From Peribacillus loiseleuriae (GTDB lineage Bacteria > Bacillota > Bacilli > Bacillales > DSM-1321): DNA of 64,000 nt. Below the pieces are notes generated by a model, which saw nothing but the letters and a program-made list of their open reading frames with translations, was not told the origin of the DNA and ran no database searches. The translations under genes and the position numbers were made by a program. The stretch is from the NCBI RefSeq assembly GCF_001183985.1, contig NZ_LFZW01000001.1, positions 4,865,621 to 4,929,620 on the forward strand, in the 5' to 3' direction. Shown here piece by piece: positions 1 through 9,054 of this stretch. Numbering within the stretch: position 1 is the first letter of the stretch; each line of letters starts with the position of its first letter.

Positions 1-168
1 TGCCCCTGCATTACCTCCTCCACCAAAATAGTGTGAGATTACAATATGATTAACCTGTTCCGCAGCAGCCTTGCCAATTAAACTACTTGGCAAAAAGGTA
101 CTAATTAATAGAAGTACTATCATGAACATGTTTGTCCAACGCTTAAACTTCCGGTTTCTTGCTCTCAT
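1..168 (-). CDS. Secreted protein, N-terminal fragment (lamin-tail-domain type start)
   Basis: Reading leftward from an ATG at 168, 56 codons run off the window edge. Residues 2-13 are basic, followed by a hydrophobic segment (about 14-33) and an AxA-like cleavage site near residues 35-37, so a Sec signal peptide is likely. The mature start contains VISHYFGGGGNAGA, which resembles the opening strand of lamin-tail domains in extracellular nucleases and phosphoesterases (typically VISQVYGGGGNSGA). A purine-rich AAAAGGGATGG precedes the ATG. The family call rests on this short motif only; the catalytic part is outside the window. Confidence 0.6.
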   Translation of the reverse strand, partial: MRARNRKFKRWTNMFMIVLLLISTFLPSSLIGKAAAEQVNHIVISHYFGGGGNAGA

Positions 169-407
169 CCATCTACCATCCCTTTTATCACTTTTTTAAA
201 TGCTCTATTATTCTACAAAAATTCTAGAATGAAAAATGTAATTTTATTGTAAAGTTATCGTAAATTATTACTAAGAAATTGTAATAACTTTTATTATTTA
301 CAGACAAATATAAGAAAAATGTGATTATATAAAGAGGATGATAGTCTACTCTTCAATTTGATATTATCGAAAAATATTTCTATGTTAGTTCTAGGAGGAT
401 TACTATA

Positions 408-1610
408 TTGTCACACGCCAACAGGTTTCAACAACTCTTGAAGGTCGGACCTCTAACCTTGATAGTATTATCTTTATTACTTCTTTCTTTTATTTCTTTC
501 CCTTCGAACACATCGGCACATGCATATAGTGCTAGTTATACAAATATAAAGATGGATACTAAAAAAACAGAGGTTGTATTTTCAATTGATACTTTATCAA
601 TATTAGAACTAATACCCCAAATAGACAAAAATGAGGACTGGATTCTTAATCAATTAGAAATTAAGCAGGAAAACCACCATTTAGAAGAATTAATTACAGA
701 GGGCCTTACTCTTGATAAAGGAAATAAGGAACAAACACCCGAAATTGAGAAAATGGAAATTGAAAAAAAAGATCATAAAGAATTTCTTACAATCCATATG
801 AGTTTCCCAGCTTTTTCTCCCGGGGATACGATTGTTTTTAATGATGGCTTTTATTTTAATGATACTGGAACCAATTATGTAAATTTCATTTCTGCATCTT
901 ATATAGATGAAACGAGTGAAGCCGTATTAGAGGGGAAAAATCGAACTTGGACAATGCTGTTAACTGAGGTGCAACAAGAGCAGCAGCCAGGTGATGGACA
1001 AACTGTACAGTTAAATCCCGAACAAAAACAAACTGAACCAGAGCAGCCCGTTAAAATAACTACTTCATCTTCATGGTTTTCTTTTTTTAAACTTGGGATG
1101 AATCATATTTTATCAGGGTATGACCATTTATTATTTTTAATCGCGTTACTTCTAAGGAAACAAACATTGAAACAATACATTGGGATTGTGACTGCATTCA
1201 CGATTGCTCATAGTATTACATTAAGTTTATCGGTTTTAGATATCGTAAACCTCCCCTCTCTATTGGTAGAGTCTATCATTGCTTTAAGTATTGTTTATGT
1301 GGCATTAGAGAATATTTTCCGTGAGAAAATTCAATTTCGTTGGGGAATCACCTTCGCGTTTGGTCTGATTCATGGATTAGGATTCGCAGATTTATTAAAA
1401 GAAATGGCGTTACCAAAAAGTCAACTTGCAGCTGCATTATTTAGTTTCAACATTGGCATTGAAGTCATTCAAATTGGGATCGTCCTACTGTGCTTGCCTA
1501 TCCTTTTCTATTTGCATAAGTGGAAAGACTCATTAAAAATGATTCAATACTTATCCTGGATTATCGTAGCAGCAGGTCTGTACTTCTTGATAAATCAACT
1601 ATTCTTCTAG
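408..1610 (+). CDS. HupE/UreJ-family membrane protein with extracytoplasmic N-terminal domain
   Basis: 400 aa starting at TTG 408, chosen because AGGAGG at 393-398 sits nine bases upstream. A signal-like hydrophobic segment (about residues 15-38) is followed by a soluble acidic domain (about 40-210), a Gln/Glu/Pro-rich linker, then five or six membrane helices. The membrane part carries the family signatures HILSGYDHLLFL, FTIAHSITLSLS and FGLIHGLGFADLL. HupE/UreJ proteins are proposed nickel/cobalt permeases or metal-handling membrane proteins, but this longer two-domain form is usually just called HupE/UreJ-like. No urease, hydrogenase or nickel gene is next to it, so the substrate is open. 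It stands alone on the plus strand. Confidence 0.85.
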   Translation: MSHANRFQQLLKVGPLTLIVLSLLLLSFISFPSNTSAHAYSASYTNIKMDTKKTEVVFSIDTLSILELIPQIDKNEDWILNQLEIKQENHHLEELITEGLTLDKGNKEQTPEIEKMEIEKKDHKEFLTIHMSFPAFSPGDTIVFNDGFYFNDTGTNYVNFISASYIDETSEAVLEGKNRTWTMLLTEVQQEQQPGDGQTVQLNPEQKQTEPEQPVKITTSSSWFSFFKLGMNHILSGYDHLLFLIALLLRKQTLKQYIGIVTAFTIAHSITLSLSVLDIVNLPSLLVESIIALSIVYVALENIFREKIQFRWGITFAFGLIHGLGFADLLKEMALPKSQLAAALFSFNIGIEVIQIGIVLLCLPILFYLHKWKDSLKMIQYLSWIIVAAGLYFLINQLFF

Positions 1611-1937
1611 TTGTCTATTCGTTTAAATATGAAAACAAAAGCAAACGTTCACAACAATCAGGATAATTACCTCATCTTCATACAATATATCGGAATGGGA
1701 ATATAAAGAGGATATTGCTTGAGTAACTGTAAAACCTTTAGATACCCCTTCTAAACGGCAGCGCCCGTAAAGCACAGCTGGATTCGATGATTGATAAAAA
1801 ACAAGCTTTAAATAACGAAATCATTAACAGTGACAATCGGGATCTTGTGTCATTGCATTAATAATTCTGAACTCACAATATATCGTGGTACATGCTCCTA
1901 ATTTGAATGGCCGATTCTGACCCTATTATTTAAAAAC

Positions 1938-1962
1938 AGCCTCTTTACAGGAGGCTGCTTTT
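1938..1962 (+). terminator. Hairpin, possible terminator of HupE-like gene
   Basis: CAGCCTC (1938-1944) pairs with GAGGCTG (1951-1957) and is followed by CTTTT. It is about 330 bases past the stop codon of the only plus-strand gene upstream, so the assignment is tentative. Confidence 0.5.
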
Positions 1963-2077
1963 ACTTATTAAATTACTGCTTTTATCACGTAATGTTTCCG
2001 ATTATTAGTAATTACGGATAAATACAGAGTAGAAAACCGATTCTGAGCCATCTCTCCAGCAAAAAAATTAGCACGTT

Positions 2078-2127
2078 CGAGCCGGATGGGGCACTTTTCG
2101 AGCCGGATTTCAGATTTACGAGCCGGA
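2078..2127. repeat. Three direct copies of CGAGCCGGA
   Basis: Identical 9-mers at 2078-2086, 2099-2107 and 2119-2127 give start-to-start distances of 21 and 20 bases, about two helical turns. The intervening DNA differs. The block is unusually G+C-rich for this intergenic region. Confidence 0.8.
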
Positions 2128-2187
2128 AGGAAATGGGCGGGCCAAACAAGCTTCAGTTTGAACTCCTGTCAACCTGTATAAAAGTGT

Positions 2188-2214
2188 AGAAAAGTCAGCC
2201 ATATTCGGCTGACT
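2188..2214 (-). terminator. Terminator of the peptide ABC operon
   Basis: On the minus strand AGTCAGCC (2214-2207) and GGCTGACT (2200-2193) form a perfect 8-bp stem with a 6-base loop, followed by TTTC. It starts eight bases after the stop codon of the last permease gene. Confidence 0.85.
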
Positions 2215-2221
2215 CTTCTAT

Positions 2222-3121
2222 TTAGTTCTTCATTCTTGGGTCGAGCGCGTCTCGTAATCCATCTCCCATTAAATTGAAGCCAAGTACAGTTAGCATGATA
2301 GCCACTCCTGGAAATAAGACGGTCCAAGGTGCTTGAAGAATATATGCACGGGATTCTGCCAGCATTTGTCCCCATTCAGGTGTTGGGGGCTGTGCACCTA
2401 ATCCTAAAAATCCAAGTGCCGCACACTCAATGATCGCTGACGCAATTGCTAAGGTGCCTTGTACAATAATTGGAGCAAGGCAATTAGGGAGAACATGTTG
2501 AAAGATAATCCGACCATCTTTCATTCCAACTGCCTTCGCCGCTGAAATATATTCTTCTTCTTTTACCGAAAGCACCCTTGAACGAATCAGCCTGCCGAAT
2601 GTCGGGACATTAATGATGGCAATCGCAATTAGAGCATTTCTAAGGGATGGCCCAAGTACGGCAACAATTGCAATCGCAAGCAAGATACTAGGAAATGCTA
2701 GTAATATATCAAAAACTCGAGAGATAATCATATCTACCCATTTTCCATAATAGCCAGCGAGAAGGCCTAGTACTAAACCTACAATCACGGAGCCGGCAAC
2801 AGAGAAAAATCCTACCCAGAGCGATAAACGGGCACCAAAAATAATCCGGCTTAAAATGTCTCTGCCATATTCATCCGTGCCAAACCAATGCTCGGAGGAA
2901 GGGGCTAAATGCTTATTTGCTAGTTTCTGAGCCTCATATGAATAAGGTGCAAGCAAATCTGCAAACAGAGCCATCAAGATGAAAAAAACTACGATAAGTA
3001 AGCCTATAACAGCAACTTTATTCTTTTTAAAGCTTCTCCATCCTTCTTTCCATGGAGAAATGGCTGTATCTTCTGCCGGTTGCCTTGTGAGTGGGGATTT
3101 GTTGTTTACAATTTCTGCCAT
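2222..3121 (-). CDS. Peptide/oligopeptide ABC transporter permease (DppC/AppC type)
   Basis: 299 aa inner-membrane permease. A cytoplasmic N-terminus (SPWKEGWRSFKKNKVAVIG, the OppC N-terminal domain) precedes a first membrane helix and a five-helix BPD_transp_1 core with the EAA-type loop EEEYISAAKAVGMKDGRIIFQHVLPN near residues 190-215. The end, GDGLRDALDPRMKN, is typical of DppC/OppC proteins. The ATG at 3121 is preceded by GGAGGG. It follows the DppB-type gene by 12 bases and is the last gene of the operon. It should pair with that permease and the two ATPases to import di- or oligopeptides. The substrate cannot be read from the permease. Confidence 0.93.
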   Translation of the reverse strand: MAEIVNNKSPLTRQPAEDTAISPWKEGWRSFKKNKVAVIGLLIVVFFILMALFADLLAPYSYEAQKLANKHLAPSSEHWFGTDEYGRDILSRIIFGARLSLWVGFFSVAGSVIVGLVLGLLAGYYGKWVDMIISRVFDILLAFPSILLAIAIVAVLGPSLRNALIAIAIINVPTFGRLIRSRVLSVKEEEYISAAKAVGMKDGRIIFQHVLPNCLAPIIVQGTLAIASAIIECAALGFLGLGAQPPTPEWGQMLAESRAYILQAPWTVLFPGVAIMLTVLGFNLMGDGLRDALDPRMKN

Positions 3122-3133
3122 GTCACGTCCCTC

Positions 3134-4138
3134 CTACTTATACTTAATTCTTGGATCAATTGCTGCGTATAATAAATCAACACATAAATTTATTATCACA
3201 AAGATAAACGCAATCACTAGAATCCCCGATTGAACCACGGGATAATCCCGGTAGTTAATTGCATCGTAAATATAGGTGCCAATCCCAGGCCATCCGAATA
3301 TGGTTTCTGTCAAAATGGCCCCGCCAAGAAGCAATCCTGTCTGCAAACCAATGACAGTCACGACTGGAATTAAGGCATTTTTAAAAGAATGCTTATAAAC
3401 CACCCAGAACATTCTCATTCCTTTTGCACGAGCTGTTCGAATAAAGTCTGAGCGCATTACTTCCAGCATGGATGAACGTGTCATCCGCGCAATAATGGCC
3501 ATCGGAATGGTCGCTAAAGCGATGCTTGGTAGAATTAAATGGCGAACCACTTCAATGAATTGATCAAATCTTCCTTGAAGAAGTGTATCAAGTAAATATA
3601 AGTTCGTGATTGCTTCAACTGGATCTCGGATATTATCTCGACCTGTTGTAGGCAACAAATCAAAGTGAATAGCAACAATATATTGTTCCATTAATCCAAG
3701 CCAAAAAATTGGCATCGAGACGCCGATAAGCGCGATAATCATAGCAATATAATCAAACCAGGAATTTTGAAACCATGCCGATATGATTCCGGCATTTACT
3801 CCAATTACGACCGCTATGATCATAGCGATGATGGCAAGCTCAATGGTTGCAGCTAGATATGGCCAGATTTCCTCGGCGATTGGAGTGTTTGTTTTTATAG
3901 AAACTCCTAAATCGCCAGTAAATAAGCCACCTAAATAATTGAAAAATTGTATGTGCCACGGTTGATCCAGACCAAGCTTCGTTGTCATAGCGGCAACAGC
4001 TTCCTTCGATGCCTGTTGACCTAGGATAAGCTGGGCTGGATTACCCGGGATTGCACGGACCATCATGAAAACGATAAACGCCATTCCTAGAAGGACTGGA
4101 ATTAACGCACCTAGACGCCGAACTGTAAAAGAAAACAA
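3134..4138 (-). CDS. Peptide/oligopeptide ABC transporter permease (DppB/AppB type)
   Basis: About 334 aa with six predicted membrane helices. The N-terminus (FTVRRLGALIPVLLG...FMMVRAIPGNPA) is the conserved OppB/DppB leader, and the EAA loop lies in DFIRTARAKGMRMFWVVYKHSFKNA. I prefer the TTG at 4138 because GAGGTG lies six bases upstream; the longer frame from ATG 4162 has no ribosome-binding site and would add eight residues unusual for the family. It is separated from the binding-protein gene by about 250 bases containing a strong hairpin, so its expression may be lower than that of the binding protein. Confidence 0.92.
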   Translation of the reverse strand: MFSFTVRRLGALIPVLLGMAFIVFMMVRAIPGNPAQLILGQQASKEAVAAMTTKLGLDQPWHIQFFNYLGGLFTGDLGVSIKTNTPIAEEIWPYLAATIELAIIAMIIAVVIGVNAGIISAWFQNSWFDYIAMIIALIGVSMPIFWLGLMEQYIVAIHFDLLPTTGRDNIRDPVEAITNLYLLDTLLQGRFDQFIEVVRHLILPSIALATIPMAIIARMTRSSMLEVMRSDFIRTARAKGMRMFWVVYKHSFKNALIPVVTVIGLQTGLLLGGAILTETIFGWPGIGTYIYDAINYRDYPVVQSGILVIAFIFVIINLCVDLLYAAIDPRIKYK

Positions 4139-4250
4139 AATGACCACCTCTTCTTTGGACATCTAAATATTTTCTAGATAGAGTATTTAGTTGACCCAAA
4201 CCTTATCTGAATATTAGTCTCGTTGAAATTTATTCTTCACATTTTTTTCG

Positions 4251-4284
4251 AAAAACAAGGAGCATGTTGCAACCATACTCCTTG
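4251..4284 (-). terminator. Intra-operon hairpin with U-tract between binding protein and permeases
   Basis: CAAGGAGCATG (4256-4266) pairs with CATACTCCTTG (4274-4284) with one mismatch and a 7-base loop; on the minus strand it is followed by TTTTT. It looks like a leaky intrinsic terminator after the binding-protein gene. Confidence 0.75.
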
Positions 4285-4387
4285 TTCTTCTTGATAGATA
4301 TCGTATTATAAAAATTAGAGTGAGATTCACTCTGATATGTCGGCCTAAATCAATCTCTAGATTCCTAGATCAATAACCATTTTCATA

Positions 4388-6001
4388 TTATTCCCCTAAA
4401 GTTACATCGATAAAAGATTGTGTTCCGGTTGGATGCGGGAAGAATCCTTTAATTTCCTTTATCCCTGCAAGCTGCGGTTTAGAGTGGGCAATAGGAACCC
4501 ACGGTGCATCTTCGTGAATAATTTCTTGCGCTTTTTTGTAAAGTTCAACCCGCTCTTTTTCATTAGGATTGGATTGTGCCTGAATTAAGATATCATGCAA
4601 TTCATCATTACTGTAACGTGAATAGTTATTTGAGCCGATATTATCTTTATCTAAAAGCGTATAAATAAAGTTATCTGCGTCACCGTTATCCCCAGTCCAT
4701 CCGAGCATAAAGACAGGTGCTTCCCCTGCTTGAACTTTTTCAAGATACGTACCCCAGTCAAATGTTACGATATTTGCTTTAATATTAACCTCTTTCAAGG
4801 CAGCTTGAATCGCAACGGCAACTTTTTGACCGTCTGGCATGTATGGTCTTGCAACCGGCATTGCCCATAGATCCATTTCAAAGCCATTTTCAAGTCCTGC
4901 AGTTTTTAATAATTCTTTTGCTTTGTCCACATTATAGTCATAATCGACAATTTCATCGTTATAGCCACTAACTGATGGTGGCATTGGATTTTTCGCAGGT
5001 TCTGCTGTACCTTCATAGAAGTTCTTAATCAACTCCTCTTTATTGATTAAATGGCTGATAGCCTGACGAACTTCTTTTTTATCAAATGGCGCTTTTTCTA
5101 CATTAAAACCAAGGTAACCAACGTTCATAGACGGTCTTTCGAACAACTGTAACTTGCTATCCCCTTCTACCTGGCCAAGATCACTTGGGTTCAATCCATC
5201 CATTAAGTCAATTTCACCTTTAATTAAGGAATTAAGTCGAGCAGAGTTATCTTTGATGACTTTAAACTTAACGCCATCCAGTTTCGGAAGGCCATCTTGC
5301 CAATAATCTTCATTTTTCACAACTTCAATCATGTCGCCTGGTTTCCAAGATTTAAAGACGAATGGTCCCGTTCCTACAGGATTTTTCGTAAAATCATCTC
5401 CATACTTTTCCAATGCCTGAGGACTTGCAATCGCGAACATGCTCATGGCTAAGTTTTTCAAGAAAGGAGCTTGCGGGCGGTTTAGTGTAAATACAACCGT
5501 ATGCTCATCTTGTGCTTTCACTTCTTTAATTACATGACCTTCGTCCCCTTCAAATCCACCAAACATGGATGCATAATAAGCAAATTTTGCTTCATCTTTA
5601 CTCTGTGCCCAGCGTTTGAAGTTCTTTACAACTGCTTCAGCGTTAAAATCAGTTCCATCATGAAACTTGATTCCATCACGCAAATGGAATGTATACGTCA
5701 ATCCATCATCAGAAACGTCCCATGTTTCAGCAAGTCCTGCTTCAATTTCTGTATTATCCTTTTTATAGTTTACAAGTGTTTCATAAATTTGTTCTGTGAC
5801 GATAAATGATTCCCCTTCTGTCGTTATCGCTGGGTCAAGTTGAGTAGAGTCTGCTCCTCGACCATATATAAGCGTCCCTCCACTTGTCTTTACATCTCCT
5901 GAGCCATTACCTGAGCTGCTTTCTTTCGAACTGTTGCATCCAGCTAGTGCAGTTGAAAGAGCAAGAATACAAATTAATACGATCCAGCTTGTCTTTTTCA
6001 T
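4388..6001 (-). CDS. Peptide ABC transporter substrate-binding lipoprotein (SBP_bac_5 family)
   Basis: 537 aa. The signal peptide ends in a lipobox (LSTALAGC, Cys about 21), so the protein should be lipid-anchored outside the membrane. The mature part has SBP_bac_5 family features: GLAETWDVSDDGLTYTFHLR, IKFHDGTDFNAEAVVKNF, then NPVGTGPFVFKSWKPGD. The C-terminal NNYSRYSNDELHDIL and INEEL-like segments resemble DppA-type dipeptide-binding proteins more than oligopeptide-binding AppA. Gene order nevertheless matches the app operon. GGGGGAAAATC precedes the ATG. A hairpin after the gene fits the usual excess of binding protein over permease. Confidence 0.93.
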   Translation of the reverse strand: MKKTSWIVLICILALSTALAGCNSSKESSSGNGSGDVKTSGGTLIYGRGADSTQLDPAITTEGESFIVTEQIYETLVNYKKDNTEIEAGLAETWDVSDDGLTYTFHLRDGIKFHDGTDFNAEAVVKNFKRWAQSKDEAKFAYYASMFGGFEGDEGHVIKEVKAQDEHTVVFTLNRPQAPFLKNLAMSMFAIASPQALEKYGDDFTKNPVGTGPFVFKSWKPGDMIEVVKNEDYWQDGLPKLDGVKFKVIKDNSARLNSLIKGEIDLMDGLNPSDLGQVEGDSKLQLFERPSMNVGYLGFNVEKAPFDKKEVRQAISHLINKEELIKNFYEGTAEPAKNPMPPSVSGYNDEIVDYDYNVDKAKELLKTAGLENGFEMDLWAMPVARPYMPDGQKVAVAIQAALKEVNIKANIVTFDWGTYLEKVQAGEAPVFMLGWTGDNGDADNFIYTLLDKDNIGSNNYSRYSNDELHDILIQAQSNPNEKERVELYKKAQEIIHEDAPWVPIAHSKPQLAGIKEIKGFFPHPTGTQSFIDVTLGE

Positions 6002-6051
6002 GATTTTCCCCCTTCGATTTTTTTATTTTGCTAATCTATGTCTACGTAAAC

Positions 6052-7020
6052 TCAGTCATAAAGATGACAAGCTACGTGATGACCTTGTTCAAGTTCTTTT
6101 AATATAGGTCTTATATTCGAGCACTGCTCCATTGCTTTTGGACATCTTGTATGGAATGGGCAACCTTTAGGCGGATTTACCGGACTCGGAACATCGCCTT
6201 GGAGAATCACTCGCTCTTGTTTGTAAGTTACATCCGGAATAGGTACCGCGGATAATAGCGCCTGTGTATAAGGGTGAAGCGGATTTCGGTATAAGTCTTC
6301 ACTTTCTGAAATTTCCACTAACTGCCCAAGATACATCACACCTACACGATCACTAATATGACGAACAACGCCGAGGTCATGCGCGATGAATAGATACGTT
6401 AATCCATATTCTTTTTGTAAATCTTGAAGTAGATTCAACACTTGTGACTGAATGGATACATCTAAAGCAGATACCGGCTCATCTGCGATAATTAGCTTTG
6501 GATTAATGGCAAGTGCTCTAGCTATTCCAATCCGTTGCCGCTGCCCACCGCTAAACTGGTGGGGATAGCGTGATGCATGATAACTACTAAGTCCAACAAC
6601 CTCTAATAACTCTTGCACACGTTGCTTTCTTTCCCGCCTATCCTTCACACCATGAACAATTAGTGGCTCTTCTAGAATTTTTCCAATGGTATGTCTGGGA
6701 TTTAACGAGGCAAATGGATCTTGAAAGACCATTTGCATTTCACTACGCGTTTTCCTCATTTCATTGGTGGAGAGCTTCGTAATGTCTTTCCCTTCAAAAT
6801 AAATAGTTCCATCACTAGGTTCAAGGAGCCTGAGAATCATCCGACCAGTCGTCGATTTCCCGCAACCGCTTTCACCAACGAGTCCAAGTGTCTCTCCTTT
6901 TTTTATTGAAAAAGAAATGCCGTCAACCGCTTTTACAGAACCTACTGTTTTTCCTAAAAGCCCACCTTTAATAGGAAAATGCATTTTCAGGTTTTCAACT
7001 TGAACTAATGGCTGAGTCAT
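6052..7020 (-). CDS. Peptide ABC transporter ATP-binding protein (DppF/OppF/AppF type)
   Basis: About 322 aa. Walker A is [11 protein letters not shown], the ABC signature is [16 protein letters not shown] and Walker B is LIIADEP. The C-terminal oligopeptide-transporter extension contains the Cys motif [14 protein letters not shown], which in this family may bind an iron-sulphur cluster or structural metal. The start is set at ATG 7020 ([16 protein letters not shown]), nine bases after AAAGGGG; a longer frame to 7074 lacks a site. The gene overlaps the end of the preceding ATPase gene by 26 bases, indicating translational coupling of the ATPase pair. Confidence 0.93.
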   Translation of the reverse strand: MTQPLVQVENLKMHFPIKGGLLGKTVGSVKAVDGISFSIKKGETLGLVGESGCGKSTTGRMILRLLEPSDGTIYFEGKDITKLSTNEMRKTRSEMQMVFQDPFASLNPRHTIGKILEEPLIVHGVKDRRERKQRVQELLEVVGLSSYHASRYPHQFSGGQRQRIGIARALAINPKLIIADEPVSALDVSIQSQVLNLLQDLQKEYGLTYLFIAHDLGVVRHISDRVGVMYLGQLVEISESEDLYRNPLHPYTQALLSAVPIPDVTYKQERVILQGDVPSPVNPPKGCPFHTRCPKAMEQCSNIRPILKELEQGHHVACHLYD

Positions 7021-8005
7021 AAATGTCTGCCCCTTTCCGGTCTCCATATAGCCAACAACGCACTTTTTGACCATTATTGAATGGCTGTAGTGGAGGGGCT
7101 TCGCTTAGACAACGATCCATTGCATGCGTACAACGCGGAGCAAATTGACAGCCTAGCTTTTGACTACCTGGTTTTGGCACCTGCCCCGGTATTGAATACA
7201 ACCTTTCCTTTTTTTCACGCATGTCAGGTACAGATTGTATCAATCCGACCGTATACGGATGCTTCGGACTCTGGAAAACAGTAGAAACATCTCCTTCTTC
7301 AACTATTTTCCCAGCATACATGACAACCATCCGTTGACACATCTCTGCAACGACCCCTAAATCATGGGTAATCATCATAATTGCCGTGTTCGTTTCTCGA
7401 TTCAATTTTTTCATTAATTCTAAAATTTGTGCTTGAATCGTAACATCAAGTGTGGTAGTTGGTTCATCCGCAATCAACAATTCCGGCTCACAAATCATCG
7501 CCATCGCAATCATGACCCGTTGTCTCATTCCTCCAGAAAGTTGATGTGGATATTCATCCATCAACGCTTCTGCCCTTCCCAGTCCGACCAGTTTCATCAT
7601 TTCTATAGCTCTTGCTCTTGCTTGTTTTTTATTCCATTTCCTATGTATTCTTAACGACTCTGTTAATTGTTCTCCTATCGTAAATAATGGATTTAAACTG
7701 GTCATTGGTTCTTGAAAAATCATGGCAATTTCGTTCCCACGAATCTTCCTCATTCTCGCTTCAGATGCAGTAGCTAAATTTTCTCCTTTAAACTGAATCT
7801 TACCCTGTACTTTTCCAGTATTCGTGGGAACAAGTCCCATGATTGATAAAGAAGTCACACTTTTTCCACAACCTGACTCTCCGACAATCCCCAATACTTC
7901 GCCAGGTTCAATATGGAAACTTACGGAATCTACCACTGGAATTTCTCCATTATCCGTTCGAAAACTTGTCTGCAAATCTTTCACTTCAATCATTGGAAAT
8001 TCCAC
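6995..8005 (-). CDS. Peptide ABC transporter ATP-binding protein (DppD/OppD/AppD type)
   Basis: 336 aa, first gene of the five-gene operon. Walker A is [11 protein letters not shown], the signature [15 protein letters not shown], Walker [13 protein letters not shown], and the C-terminal family extension has [14 protein letters not shown]. The start is GTG 8005 because AAGGAGGG lies six bases upstream; ATG 7993 (codon 5) is a weaker alternative. The order ATPase-ATPase-binding protein-permease-permease is that of the B. subtilis app operon. A SigmaA-like promoter lies 50-80 bases upstream. Confidence 0.93.
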   Translation of the reverse strand: MEFPMIEVKDLQTSFRTDNGEIPVVDSVSFHIEPGEVLGIVGESGCGKSVTSLSIMGLVPTNTGKVQGKIQFKGENLATASEARMRKIRGNEIAMIFQEPMTSLNPLFTIGEQLTESLRIHRKWNKKQARARAIEMMKLVGLGRAEALMDEYPHQLSGGMRQRVMIAMAMICEPELLIADEPTTTLDVTIQAQILELMKKLNRETNTAIMMITHDLGVVAEMCQRMVVMYAGKIVEEGDVSTVFQSPKHPYTVGLIQSVPDMREKKERLYSIPGQVPKPGSQKLGCQFAPRCTHAMDRCLSEAPPLQPFNNGQKVRCWLYGDRKGADIYDSAISSS

Positions 8006-8056
8006 TAATTTCCCTCCTTTATAAATAAATTACATTTCTTCCAGTTAATCAATTGA

Positions 8057-8085
8057 ATTATGGCATTAATACGAAAAAATAACAA
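8057..8085 (-). promoter_or_regulatory. SigmaA-type promoter of the peptide ABC operon
   Basis: On the minus strand TTGTTA (8085-8080), a 17-base spacer and CATAAT (8062-8057), about 50 bases before the GTG start. Predicted from sequence only. Confidence 0.65.
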
Positions 8086-8155
8086 TCTATATTTTAGAAT
8101 ATTTTAATTATTTGTATAATTCTAATAAAAAATTAGATAATCTGGTTAAAAACGC

Positions 8156-8180
8156 AAAAAAAAGACTGCAAAATGCAGTC
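8156..8180 (-). terminator. Terminator of the ssbB transcription unit
   Basis: Minus-strand stem GACTGCA/TGCAGTC (8180-8174 with 8170-8164), 3-base loop, then eight Ts. It lies in the 311-base gap 8006-8316, which otherwise holds only the ABC-operon promoter. Confidence 0.9.
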
Positions 8181-8316
8181 CATACTTGAGGCTCATTAGA
8201 GGAATCAATCATATTTTTCGAAGTTAATCGGGGTTTGTCTTACGAGGATTACTAAACCAGTAGTCCCTTAGTATACATGTGATAAAGGTTTTTCTATATA
8301 ATTAAACTTGTATAGA

Positions 8317-8607
8317 TCATTTATTCTCAAGTATAGTAAGTCGTTGTTGAAGTACTGCATATTGTTCCGATAAATAGATATATTGCGTGTTAAAATGATT
8401 TAAGCGCGATTCCATTTCTGCAAGGTGACTTTCATTTTTCGAAGTTTTGGCTTGAGTCTTGGCTATATAGCGAATTAAATCGCCCATAATTTGTTCGATG
8501 CGTTCTATTTGCTGGTGATTGTAGTGTAAGGGTACAGCTGTAAATGGATAAATCGTCTGATTGTCTTCTTTTAAAAAATTACCAAATTGAAAGCTACTTC
8601 TTGTCAT
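8317..8607 (-). CDS. Uncharacterised small coiled-coil protein
   Basis: 96 aa, not recognised. The N-terminal third (MTRSSFQFGNFLKEDNQ...) has no clear motif. From about residue 33 it becomes strongly helical with heptad-like hydrophobic spacing (IERIEQIMGDLIRYIAK and YLSEQYAVLQQRLTILENK), so a coiled coil is likely. GAGGTG precedes the ATG by four bases. It starts 18 bases after the ssbB stop, so the two are almost certainly cotranscribed. B. subtilis also has a small gene next to ssbB (ywpG), but I cannot claim homology from sequence alone. Confidence 0.75.
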   Translation of the reverse strand: MTRSSFQFGNFLKEDNQTIYPFTAVPLHYNHQQIERIEQIMGDLIRYIAKTQAKTSKNESHLAEMESRLNHFNTQYIYLSEQYAVLQQRLTILENK

Positions 8608-8625
8608 ATTTCACCTCAATAACCG

Positions 8626-8988
8626 TTATCCTTTAATATGTTCAAATTCCGGTTGCTGTTTATTTGCTGGCTTTGGGCCAAGGAATCTTACTGTTTCTGC
8701 GACTACTTCTGTTACATAGACTTTCTTTCCTTCTTGGTTATCATATTTTCTCGTTTGAATTCTTCCTGTAATCCCGATAACTGAGCCCTTTTGACAATAA
8801 TTCGCTGTATTCTCGGCCGTCTTTTGCCAAAGCGTACATTGAACAAAATCTGCATCAAAATCCCCTGCTTGATTACGATAATTTCGGTTTACCGCTAATA
8901 CAATGGTAGAGACTGCCTTACCTTCGGCTGTATAGCGGAGATCAGGATCTCGCGTTAATCGGCCGACTAAAGTTACTTGATTAATCAC
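8626..8988 (-). CDS. ssbB: Single-stranded DNA-binding protein, short SsbB type
   Basis: About 120 aa, starting at GTG 8988 (VINQVTLVGRLTRDPDLRY), eight bases after GGAG. The complete OB fold is present: N-terminal INQVTLVGRLT, FVQCTLWQKTAENTANYCQKG and VIGITGRIQTRKYDNQEGKKVYVTEVVA. It lacks the long Gly/Gln-rich linker and DDDLPF tail of the essential SsbA, so it is the second, competence-related Ssb. Its position near ywpF and fabZ matches B. subtilis ssbB. Two AAAA-N5-TTTT boxes upstream suggest ComK-type control. Confidence 0.93.
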   Translation of the reverse strand: MINQVTLVGRLTRDPDLRYTAEGKAVSTIVLAVNRNYRNQAGDFDADFVQCTLWQKTAENTANYCQKGSVIGITGRIQTRKYDNQEGKKVYVTEVVAETVRFLGPKPANKQQPEFEHIKG

Positions 8989-9054
8989 ATAATCATCTCC
9001 TTTCAATCTATTTGTTACCATCATACGTAAATTTACTGTAAAAGAAAAATTGCG

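Larger units (their letters stand above)
1611..2221. other. Intergenic region, 611 bases
   Basis: No convincing gene. It holds a possible plus-strand terminator (1938-1962), three CGAGCCGGA motifs (2078-2127) and the terminator of the ABC operon (2188-2214). One open stretch at about 1739-1861 (plus) could encode 40 residues with a coding-like look but has a stop immediately upstream and no start with a ribosome site; it may be a gene remnant. Confidence 0.6.

Noticed and set aside
358-386. TTGATA-17-TATGTT as promoter of the HupE-like gene
   Set aside because: Its predicted start would fall on the ribosome-binding site itself, leaving almost no leader.
1739-1861. Plus-strand open stretch of about 40 codons with coding-like composition
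   Set aside because: Stop codon directly upstream, no start codon with ribosome site and no recognisable family; kept only as a possible remnant.
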